This document shows positions 12,490 through 19,384 of a stretch of DNA of 20,569 nt, in pieces. Source of the stretch: DAOTXL01 sp034434895 (GTDB lineage Bacteria > Chloroflexota > Anaerolineae > JAAYZQ01); NCBI GenBank assembly GCA_034434895.1, contig DAOTYI010000058.1, positions 1-20,569 on the forward strand, written 5' to 3'. The translations under genes were made by a program, and so were the position numbers. The notes beneath the pieces are model-generated. The model was given only the letters and a program-made list of their open reading frames with translations, did not search any database and was not told the DNA's origin. Every line of letters begins with the position of its first letter. Position 1 is the first letter of the stretch.

Positions 12490-13617
12490 ATGATCTACCT
12501 GGATGTGTCTTCGGCGGTGCACGCCAAAGCGGGGATCGGTCGCTATGCAGCCAGCCTGGCCCGGGCGCTGATCGCCCGCTTTCCCGGCCGGTTCGCTCTG
12601 TTTTATAACCGGGAGCGGGGTACACAGCCGCCGGTCGGGTTGGAAATGGTGCCGGCCCGTACCGTCCGTGCCGGGTACAAGCCGTGGCGCATGGCCGTGT
12701 GGCTGGGACAGTTGGCCGGGGTGGGGTTCAACCGCCTGGTGCCGGGAGCAGAGCTGTTCCACGCCACGGAGCACCTGCTGCCCCCCTTGCGCGGCGTGCC
12801 CACTGTGCTCACCGTTCACGACATGATCTTTAAGCTTTTTCCGCAGCACCAGAAACTGCTCAACTACCTGTATCTGAACGCGACCATGCCCCTCTACTGC
12901 CGCCGCGCCGATGCCCTCATCACCGTTTCCGAGCATAGCAAGCGGGACATCATAGCCCATTATCATCTGGACCCGGCCAGGGTCACAGTCGTCTATGAGG
13001 CGGCAGCCGCTGAGTTCGCTCCTGCGCCGCCGCAGGCCGTGGCAGAGGTGCGCCGCCGCTATGGCCTGCCCGACCGGTTTCTCATCCACGTGGGCACCAT
13101 CGAGCCACGCAAAAACCTGACCCGGCTGGTGGAGGCGTTGCAATCTCTGCGCCACAGCGGGCTGATCATCCCCCTGCTGGTGGTGGGGGGCAGGGGCTGG
13201 CTATATAACGGGTTCTTCCGGCGATTGGAGGAGCTGGAGGTCCGTGATTCAGTTCGTTTCACCGGTTATGTGCCCTCTGCCGACCTGCCACTGCTGTACA
13301 ATGCCGCTACGGTTGCGGTCCTGCCCTCGGTCTATGAGGGGGCTGGCCTGCCGGTGTTGGAGGCGATGGCCTGCGGCACGCCCGTGGTCTGTTCCCGGAC
13401 CTCCGCCCTGCCGGAGATGGGGGGGGAGGCAGCCCGTTACTTTGACCCCTATGACGTGGCGGCGATGGCCGAGGCCATCCGCGTCGTGTGGACCGATGCC
13501 GACCTGCGGGCCACAATGCGCGATCAGGGCCTGCAACAGGCAGCCCGCTTTTCGTGGGAACGAGCGGCCGAGGAGACCCTTGCCGTCTACAGGAATATCA
13601 AACCGGACCTTGCATAA
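12490..13617 (+). CDS. family 4 glycosyltransferase (GT-B fold)
   Basis: The protein is 375 residues, a normal length. The N-terminal domain starts with MIYLDVSSAVHAKAGIGRYAASLARAL; the GIGRY glycine loop is at 15-19. LTVHDMIFKLFP (107-118) and ALITVSEHSKRDI (142-154) are typical GT4 acceptor-domain motifs. The C-terminal donor domain shows IHVGTIEPRKNLTRLVEAL (199-217), VVGGRGW (231-237), VRFTGYVPSADLPLLYNAA (255-273) and the EX7E motif in VYEGAGLPVLEAMACGTPVV (Glu283, Glu291). It resembles mannosyltransferases of surface polysaccharide synthesis, using a nucleotide sugar in the cytoplasm; the sugar is a guess. It leads the plus-strand operon, 23 bases ahead of ackA, with which it has no obvious metabolic link. 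It may instead serve the divergent glycosylation cluster. Confidence 0.9.
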   Translation: MIYLDVSSAVHAKAGIGRYAASLARALIARFPGRFALFYNRERGTQPPVGLEMVPARTVRAGYKPWRMAVWLGQLAGVGFNRLVPGAELFHATEHLLPPLRGVPTVLTVHDMIFKLFPQHQKLLNYLYLNATMPLYCRRADALITVSEHSKRDIIAHYHLDPARVTVVYEAAAAEFAPAPPQAVAEVRRRYGLPDRFLIHVGTIEPRKNLTRLVEALQSLRHSGLIIPLLVVGGRGWLYNGFFRRLEELEVRDSVRFTGYVPSADLPLLYNAATVAVLPSVYEGAGLPVLEAMACGTPVVCSRTSALPEMGGEAARYFDPYDVAAMAEAIRVVWTDADLRATMRDQGLQQAARFSWERAAEETLAVYRNIKPDLA

Positions 13618-13640
13618 TCAGGAAGAAGGAGATCGTAACA

Positions 13641-14864
13641 ATGAAGATCCTGGTGTTGAACTGTGGCAGCTCCTCGGTCAAGTATCAACTTTTTGAGCTT
13701 GACAGCCACACCGAACATGTGCTCGCCAGCGGGATCGTCGAGGAGGTAGGCCTGGGCAATCCCCGCCTGACCCACAGGCGTCCCGGCTGGCCCAAAGTCG
13801 AGCGGTCCGACCTGGCGGTGCGCGACCACAGGGACGCCATCCGGATCGTGCTTGACATGCTCACCGGCCCTGAAACCGGGGTGCTCAGCAGCGTCCGAGA
13901 ACTGGAGGCCGTGGGCCACCGGGTCGTCCATGGTGGGGAACGGTTTGCCACTTCGGTGCGGATCACGCCAGCGGTGATGCAGGCCCTGTATGAGAATATC
14001 CCCCTGGCGCCGTTGCACAACCCGCCCAACATCCAGGGCATCGAGGCCGTCACCGCCCTGCTCCCCGATGTGCCCCAGGTGGGCGTCTTTGATACCGCCT
14101 TTCACCAGACGATGGAGCCTCACGCCTACCTGTATGCGATTCCCTATCGTTTCTACAAAAAATATGGGATTCGCCGCTATGGATTCCATGGCACGTCGCA
14201 CAGGTATGTCGCTCAGCGAGCGGCCGAATACCTGGGGCGCCCGCTTGAGGAGCTCAAAATCGTCACCTGCCACCTGGGGAATGGGGCCAGTATCACCGCT
14301 GTCCGTCATGGGCAATCGGTGTTGACCAGCATGGGCTTTACGCCGCTGGAGGGCCTGGCCATGGGCACCCGTTGTGGCGACCTCGATCCGGCTATCGTCC
14401 CCTTCCTGATGGAGAAGGAGGGGCTGGATGTGGCAGGCATCAATCACCTGTTGAACAAGGAAAGCGGTGTGCTGGGCCTGTCGGAGCTGTCCAACGACAT
14501 GCGCGTCTTTGAGGAAGCGATCCATGCCGGGCCGGAGCATCCCCACTATGAGCGGTCGGTGCTGGTGCTCAAGCATTATACCTTCCGCATCAAACGCTAC
14601 ATCGGCTCCTATGCGGCGGTGATGGGCGGCCTGGACTGCGTGGTTTTTACCGGCGGCATCGGCGAGAATTTTCCCGAAGTGTGTGACTGGTCCTGCCAGG
14701 GGCTGGAGTTCCTGGGCATTGAGGGGGTGAAAGCCCGGCGGGCCGGCGGCCAGATTGTGGAAGCATCGGCTCCCACCTCCAGGACCAGGGTGCTGATCGT
14801 GCCCACCAATGAAGAGCTGGCCATCGCCCGGGATGTGTATGAAATTGTCCGGCAAGGGGCGTGA
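13641..14864 (+). CDS. ackA: acetate kinase
   Basis: It interconverts acetyl phosphate + ADP with acetate + ATP, the last step of acetate-forming fermentation or the first of acetate use. The protein is 407 residues, as usual. The ASKHA-fold motifs are complete: LNCGSSSVKYQLF (6-18), HRVVHGGE with Arg94, VFDTAFHQTM with catalytic Asp151, YGFHGTSHRYV (180-190), HLGNGAS (211-217), GTRCGDLDP with Arg244, FTGGIGEN (336-343) and TNEELAIARD with Glu391. These correspond to the catalytic Arg/Asp/Arg set known from Methanosarcina AckA. The ATG at 13641 was chosen because AAGGAG lies upstream and because the protein must begin at MKILVLNCGSSS; a longer frame overlaps GT4. No phosphotransacetylase gene is present. 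The oadB-like gene follows after 12 bases. Confidence 0.97.
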   Translation: MKILVLNCGSSSVKYQLFELDSHTEHVLASGIVEEVGLGNPRLTHRRPGWPKVERSDLAVRDHRDAIRIVLDMLTGPETGVLSSVRELEAVGHRVVHGGERFATSVRITPAVMQALYENIPLAPLHNPPNIQGIEAVTALLPDVPQVGVFDTAFHQTMEPHAYLYAIPYRFYKKYGIRRYGFHGTSHRYVAQRAAEYLGRPLEELKIVTCHLGNGASITAVRHGQSVLTSMGFTPLEGLAMGTRCGDLDPAIVPFLMEKEGLDVAGINHLLNKESGVLGLSELSNDMRVFEEAIHAGPEHPHYERSVLVLKHYTFRIKRYIGSYAAVMGGLDCVVFTGGIGENFPEVCDWSCQGLEFLGIEGVKARRAGGQIVEASAPTSRTRVLIVPTNEELAIARDVYEIVRQGA

Positions 14865-14876
14865 GGAGACAGAGCT

Positions 14877-16007
14877 ATGGAGCTTGCTCAACTTTGGGCC
14901 GAGTTGGTGAAGGGGCTGGCAGCCTTTACCTGGGGCAACGCGCTGATGATCGCCGTGGGCCTGCTCCTGATCGCCCTGGCTATCGTCAAGGAGTACGAAC
15001 CGGTCCTGTTGCTGCCCATCGGCTTTGGTTGCGTTCTGGCCAATATCCCTCTGACCGGCATGATCGAGGGGACGGGGCTGTTTGCCGTGCTGTACAGGGC
15101 CGGCATCAGCACGGAACTGTTCCCGCTGCTCATTTTCGTCGGCGTGGGAGCCATGATTGATTTCAGCCCGCTGCTGGCTCAGCCGAAGATGGTGCTGTTG
15201 GGCGCGGCCGGTCAGTTCGGCATCTTTGGCACTCTCATCCTGGCGACCCTGATCGGCTTTCCCCTGAATCAGGCGGCTTCTATCGGCATCATCGGGGCGA
15301 TTGACGGGCCGACAGCCATTTTCGTCGCCACCCGGCTGGCCCCTGAGATGCTGGCTCCCATCGCTGTGGCCGCCTATTCCTACATGAGCCTGATCCCCAT
15401 CATTCAACCGCCCATCATGAGGCTGCTGACCAGCAAAGAGGAGCGCCGTATCCGCATGGAGTATACCCCCAGGCCGGTCTCGCGTCGGGCGCTGATCCTC
15501 TTTCCCATTGCCATTACCCTGATCACCGGCCTGCTGGTGCCCGACGCCACGCCGCTGATCAGCATGCTGATGTTGGGCAACCTGCTGCGCGAAAGTGGGG
15601 TGGTGGACCGCCTGCGTAAGGCGGCCGAGAATGAGATCATCAACATCGCCACGCTGTTTCTGGGGCTGACCATCGGTTCGACGATGAGTGCCTCCACCTT
15701 TCTCCACTGGAAGACGATTGGGGTGCTGGCGTTGGGCCTGCTGGCCTTTATCCTGGATACGGCCGCCGGCCTGCTGTTCGGCAAGCTGATGTCGGTCCTG
15801 AGCGGCCGCAAGATCAACCCTCTCATCGGCGCAGCCGGCATCAGCGCCTTTCCGATGGCCGGCCGCCTGGCAGCCAGGATGGCCCAGGAAGAGGATTTTG
15901 AGAACTTTATCCTGATGCACGCGATGGGGGCTAACACCGCCGGGCAGTTGGGCAGCGTGTTGGCCGGGGGGGTGTTGCTGGCGCTGGTGTCGGGGTTGGT
16001 TTTGTAG
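14877..16007 (+). CDS. oadB: sodium-ion-translocating decarboxylase beta subunit (OadB/GcdB/MmdB family)
   Basis: The protein is 376 residues with about nine to eleven hydrophobic segments. The family's ion-path residues are present with correct spacing: Asp143 in GIIGAIDGPTAIFV (Klebsiella OadB Asp203), Asn314 and Ser323 in KINPLIGAAGISAFPMAGR (Asn373, Ser382), Arg330 (Arg389) and Asn353 in MGANTAGQLGS (Asn412). It pumps Na+ outward coupled to decarboxylation of carboxybiotin on a partner. The substrate (oxaloacetate, glutaconyl-CoA or methylmalonyl-CoA) is set by the alpha subunit, which is not here; neither is the gamma or biotin-carrier subunit. The size is closer to GcdB/MmdB than to the larger enteric OadB, so the oad name is provisional. 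The ATG at 14877 has GGAG 8 bases upstream. The gene is followed by repeat copy B and converges on recJ. Confidence 0.93.
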   Translation: MELAQLWAELVKGLAAFTWGNALMIAVGLLLIALAIVKEYEPVLLLPIGFGCVLANIPLTGMIEGTGLFAVLYRAGISTELFPLLIFVGVGAMIDFSPLLAQPKMVLLGAAGQFGIFGTLILATLIGFPLNQAASIGIIGAIDGPTAIFVATRLAPEMLAPIAVAAYSYMSLIPIIQPPIMRLLTSKEERRIRMEYTPRPVSRRALILFPIAITLITGLLVPDATPLISMLMLGNLLRESGVVDRLRKAAENEIINIATLFLGLTIGSTMSASTFLHWKTIGVLALGLLAFILDTAAGLLFGKLMSVLSGRKINPLIGAAGISAFPMAGRLAARMAQEEDFENFILMHAMGANTAGQLGSVLAGGVLLALVSGLVL

Positions 16008-16035
16008 GGCAACGGCGAGCCGTGGCCCTGCTGTT

Positions 16036-16151
16036 AGAGCCGGTCTGAAAAGTTTACCACCAAGGACACAAAGGACACGAAGGAAACGAATAAAAAAACC
16101 ACATGGTGCCCTTGGTGTCCTTTGTGTCTTGGTGGTTTTCAGACAAGCTCT
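16036..16151 (-). repeat. 116-bp MITE-like palindromic repeat, copy B
   Basis: This is the reverse-orientation partner of copy A (3123-3238): same length, same terminal AGAGC(TT/CG)GTCTGAAAA arms, same 9-base inner units (AAGGACACA). It lies between the convergent oadB and recJ genes, where its long arms could end transcription from either side; the central A7/T7 run adds to this. TTAGAG (16034) and TTAGAA (16151) at the edges parallel the TCAGAG pair of copy A. Its right end touches the recJ TAA stop. Confidence 0.85.
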
Positions 16152-18457
16152 TAGAACAGGGCTTCGGCGGGCGCACTGCGCGCGTAGGCCCGGTAGGCCG
16201 CCGTCTCGGCCAGGAGGGCGTCGAGGCGGGCGCGGGCGGCCTCTGCTGCCTGAGGGTCCTGCCGGCCTGAGCCGGGGGCCAGCCGCCACAGGTCGTCGGT
16301 CCGTTCCACAATGGCGATCTGCCCCTGCGCGGCCAGCCACTCCAGCCCGGCCTGCACCGCGCTGACCCGCTGCGCCACCGCCGCCGCTGCCGCCTCCAGG
16401 TCCATCTGCCCCTCGCGGGCCTGAAGCGCAAAGCGGACCATCCCTGCCAGCCGCCGAAGAAAAGCTCCGGTCTCATCCAGGCTGGAGTCCATGCCGGGTG
16501 TGGCCGAAGGATCAGGGGCGAACAGGAATAGCTCCTGCGGCCGGACCCGGTCCAGCACGGCCCGCAGTTCCCGCCATCCGGGCGGCAGGGTCCAGATGGC
16601 CAGCCGTGGACCTGGCACCAACTGCCGCCGGGTGCGGGTTTCCACCCCTTCCGGTCCACCTCCCTCGGCCCACACCTGAAGCTCCCCGGCGGCAGCCAGC
16701 TCGCGGAGCAGGGCGCCGGCGTTGCTTGCGGCGCGGTAATCGTGCACCTGGAGGGCCGGCGCGGCCCGGACCTCGACGGCTGCCGGTTCCCGTTCGCGGG
16801 CATCCAGCCACTCGACCTGAACCTGGGGCAGGCCGCGATAGTCGCTGGCGCGCACCGTCAGGGCCAGGTCGAAGCGCCCCGGAGGCAACGGCCAATCGGC
16901 ACCCTGCCACCAGAAAACCGTCTGTGTGCGGTCGTGGGCATCCTCCACCGTCACCCGGCGGTGCTCGCCGGTGCGGCCGATCGTCGCTTCACTGAGCACC
17001 CGCAGGTCGCGGACGGCCAGGGTCGGCGGCGGGTTGCCCCGGCCAAAGGGGGCCAGGCGGTTGATCGCGGCCACCAGGTCAAGGGTCAGGTCGGGCAGCT
17101 CAACGTAAGCCTCGATGGACAGGGTTGGTTCCGGGATCTCGGCCACCTGGGCCGCGACGGCCCGCGACAGGGCAGCACGCAGCGCCGGGATCTGCTCCGG
17201 CTCAAGGCTAAAGCCGGCCGCGGCGGGATGTCCACCGAACCCTGCCAGCAGGGGGGCACAGTCGGCCAGGGCGGCCATCAGGTCCACCCCCGGCACCGAG
17301 CGGCCTGAGGCGCGGGCCAACTCGCCCGGCGGGGTCGAGATCAGGACCACCGGTTTGCCGAACCGCCCGGCCAGATGCCCGGCGACGAGGCCGATGACAC
17401 CGGCAGGCCAGGCCGGGGAGCTGAGGACCAGGGCTTGGTAATCGCGCAACAGAGCCGGTTCGCGCTCGATCTGGGCCAGGGCAGCGTCGGTCACCTGTCT
17501 GGTCAACCATTGGCGCCGGCTGTTCAGCCCCTCGATTTCGGTGGCCAGGATGCGGGCGCGGGTCAGGTCGAGGGTGGTCAGCAATTCGATCCCTTTGGCT
17601 GCGTCGTCCAGCCGGCCCAAGGCGTTGAGGCGCGGCCCCAGCACAAAACCGATGTGCTCCTCGGCCAGGCCCTCAGGCCGCAGGTCGGCGGCTTCATAGA
17701 CGGCCAGCAGGCCAGGGCGGTCGGTGTGGCGCAACCGCTCCAGGCCCCGTTGCACCAGATAGCGGTTGTCGCCGCTCAGCTCGCCTACATCGGCCACGGT
17801 GCCCAGGGCCACCAGGTCAAGGGCGTGGTCGGCGACGGCCGGGTTCAGGGCGCGGGCCAGCTGGTAGGCCACGCCCACGCCCACCAGCGGGCGCAGCGGA
17901 TGGCCCTGCGGCAGGGAGTGGGGGTTGAGGGCGGCCAGGGCCGGCGGCGGGGTCGTTCCGGGCACGTGATGGTCGGTGATGATCACCTCGGCACCGAGCC
18001 GGCGGGCGTGGGCCACCTGCCGGTGGGCCGTGATGCCGGTGTCACAGGTGAGGATCAGCCTGACCCCCTGGCCGATCAGTCGCTCCAGGCCGGGCAGGTG
18101 CAGGCCATGGCCCTCGTGCCGTGCGGGGAGATGAAAGGTGACATCGGCGCCCAGGGCGCGCAGGCTCTCCAGCAGCAGGGCGGCGGCGGTCTGGCCGTCG
18201 GCGTCGAAATCGCCCCAGATGGCGATCCGCTCCCGGTTGCGGACTGCCTGGCGCAGGCGCTCCACGGCGCGGTCCAGGCCGGGCAGGTCGGTAGGAGGGG
18301 CGGGGGTGTAGGCGTCCGGATCGAGGAAGGCGCGGGCCGCCTCGGGAGTGAGGATGCCCCGTCGGGCCAACGCCTCGGCGACGAGGGGGTGGCCGCCGAG
18401 GGCCTGGCGCAGGGCGGTTGGGACAGCGACAGGTTCAGGATCGATCCAGCGGGTCAT
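16151..18457 (-). CDS. recJ: single-stranded-DNA-specific exonuclease RecJ
   Basis: RecJ degrades single-stranded DNA 5' to 3' in recombination and mismatch/base-excision repair. The 768 residues are longer than the ~570 of enteric RecJ. DHH-domain motifs: GDFDADGQTAAALL (82-95, Asp83/85/87), LTCDTGITAH (136-145, Asp139), IITDHHVPG (159-167) and LVALGTVADVGEL. The DHHA1 part has GFGGHPAAAGFSLEPE; an OB-fold region follows (RRVTVEDAHDRTQTVFWWQGA). The last ~200 residues are an extra region with a winged-helix-like end, as in RecJ of several non-proteobacterial phyla. The ATG at 18457 lacks a Shine-Dalgarno site; the upstream 24 bases resemble a repeat terminus. It follows the nuclease gene by 21 bases. 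The TAA stop lies at the edge of repeat copy B. Confidence 0.95.
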   Translation of the reverse strand: MTRWIDPEPVAVPTALRQALGGHPLVAEALARRGILTPEAARAFLDPDAYTPAPPTDLPGLDRAVERLRQAVRNRERIAIWGDFDADGQTAAALLLESLRALGADVTFHLPARHEGHGLHLPGLERLIGQGVRLILTCDTGITAHRQVAHARRLGAEVIITDHHVPGTTPPPALAALNPHSLPQGHPLRPLVGVGVAYQLARALNPAVADHALDLVALGTVADVGELSGDNRYLVQRGLERLRHTDRPGLLAVYEAADLRPEGLAEEHIGFVLGPRLNALGRLDDAAKGIELLTTLDLTRARILATEIEGLNSRRQWLTRQVTDAALAQIEREPALLRDYQALVLSSPAWPAGVIGLVAGHLAGRFGKPVVLISTPPGELARASGRSVPGVDLMAALADCAPLLAGFGGHPAAAGFSLEPEQIPALRAALSRAVAAQVAEIPEPTLSIEAYVELPDLTLDLVAAINRLAPFGRGNPPPTLAVRDLRVLSEATIGRTGEHRRVTVEDAHDRTQTVFWWQGADWPLPPGRFDLALTVRASDYRGLPQVQVEWLDAREREPAAVEVRAAPALQVHDYRAASNAGALLRELAAAGELQVWAEGGGPEGVETRTRRQLVPGPRLAIWTLPPGWRELRAVLDRVRPQELFLFAPDPSATPGMDSSLDETGAFLRRLAGMVRFALQAREGQMDLEAAAAAVAQRVSAVQAGLEWLAAQGQIAIVERTDDLWRLAPGSGRQDPQAAEAARARLDALLAETAAYRAYARSAPAEALF

Positions 18458-18460
18458 CAG

Positions 18461-18485
18461 TGATTGTCAGGCCAGCTCTTAGAAC
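18461..18485. repeat. solo repeat-terminus relic at the nuclease-recJ junction
   Basis: TGATTGTCAGGCCAGCTCTTAGAAC resembles the right edge of repeat copy B (TTTTCAGACAAGCTCTTAGAAC at 16136-16157), with about four mismatches over the shared 22-24 bases. Both place a TAA stop of a minus-strand gene in the same sequence, GTTCTAAGAGCT. It could be one leftover end of the 116-bp element or a shared target site. It occupies the recJ ribosome-binding region. Confidence 0.5.
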
Positions 18486-19384
18486 TCGATTTCGGCTATC
18501 TGCTCCAGATCAATTTCCGGCGGAAGCAGAGCGCCGCTCTGCCCCTCCGGATCGTCGTCCAGGTCGCCCAGGAAGCCGGGTTTGACGCCCCGCTCGCACA
18601 GGGAGCGGTAGTTGCAGAAGCGGCACTGCCGCTCGTCGGGGGTCAAGGGCCAGATCTCCTCCTGCCGGGCGACAATCTCGGCGATGAGGCTGGTCAGCCA
18701 GGCGCCGTCGGCCGCGTGTTGGTCGGCGTCGTAGGGGAACCGCTCGGTCGCACCGCCGAACCCGGCGAACCAGTAGACCATCTCTACCTGCTCCGGGCGG
18801 GGGTGCTGCCCGTTGTTGTACCCGGCGCCGGCCTCGACGGCCAGGTAGCGGTAGACCCGGGTTTGCAGCCGCCGGGCCAGGGTCGCCCGCGACGGGCGTC
18901 GGAGCGAGGTCTTCCAATCTACGACGACGAACCGCACGCCCGGTTCGGCGGCCAGCAGGTCGAACCGGGCGACGAGCCGAAAACCGGCCACTGGCGCGGC
19001 GACCGTCACTTCGGCCCGGCGAAGGGCTGCCGGCAGGTCTGGCGGCGGGCAGGCCAGGTAGGTCTGCCACCAACGGGCCAGCGTCTCATCATGGATGGTC
19101 GCCGCCAGCCGCTCCGGCTCCAGGCCGAGGGTGTGCTGGCGGGCCAGGCGGTGGAAATCGGCGCCGCGTTGCAGATGCTGCTCGCTCTCGACCGGTGGCT
19201 CGGTGATGAGCGCCGGCCAGGGCTGCATCAGCAGATAGCGCAATTGGAAGCGGCGCGGACAGTCTACATAATCTTGCAAGCTGCCCTGGCTGAATTGGAG
19301 GGTGGAGATGGGAGATGGGAGATTGGAGATTAGAGATGGGAGATTGGAGATTGGAGATTGGAGATTGGGATAATCATCAGGCAA
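18479..19384 (-). CDS. PD-(D/E)XK nuclease with AddB-type iron-sulfur cluster motif
   Basis: The frame is 301 residues from a TTG at 19384 that overlaps the helicase stop. Four cysteines fit a 4Fe-4S staple as in AddB and Cas4: Cys42 (YVDCPRRFQLRYLL) and Cys254/257/263 (QCRFCNYRSLCERG). The nuclease core is visible: VARFDLLA (Asp142), FVVVDWKTS (Asp156, Lys158) and LQTRVYRYL (Gln174), which is the RecB-family QxxxY motif. Alone it is far smaller than AddB, so it would work with the adjacent helicase as a split helicase-nuclease. Residues about 6-28 are the translation of a heptamer-like tandem array; conserved sequence begins at LQFSQGSLQDYVDC. The true start is therefore uncertain and could be a TTG near residue 36. 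The TAA stop overlaps the repeat relic. Confidence 0.87.
   Translation of the reverse strand: MPDDYPNLQSPISNLPSLISNLPSPISTLQFSQGSLQDYVDCPRRFQLRYLLMQPWPALITEPPVESEQHLQRGADFHRLARQHTLGLEPERLAATIHDETLARWWQTYLACPPPDLPAALRRAEVTVAAPVAGFRLVARFDLLAAEPGVRFVVVDWKTSLRRPSRATLARRLQTRVYRYLAVEAGAGYNNGQHPRPEQVEMVYWFAGFGGATERFPYDADQHAADGAWLTSLIAEIVARQEEIWPLTPDERQCRFCNYRSLCERGVKPGFLGDLDDDPEGQSGALLPPEIDLEQIAEIEF
19304..19369. repeat. GGAGATT-type tandem array coding the nuclease N-terminus
   Basis: About nine irregular 7- and 8-base units (GGAGATT, GGAGATGG, one TAGAGAT) run for 66 bases, an exact multiple of three. On the minus strand they read as a low-complexity Pro/Ile/Ser/Asn/Leu peptide at the start of the nuclease. 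The array sits just after the helicase stop codon. Unit number is likely unstable through slippage. Confidence 0.8.

Noticed and set aside
13488..13640. 51-codon N-terminal extension of acetate kinase.
   Set aside because: It overlaps GT4 in another frame. The family starts at the MKILVLNCGSSS motif, which has its own ribosome site.
13587..16340. A 917-codon open frame on the minus strand.
   Set aside because: It lies antisense to ackA and oadB, which have complete catalytic motifs, and its product is rich in His, Gln and Arg without any domain. It is a shadow of high-GC coding sequence.
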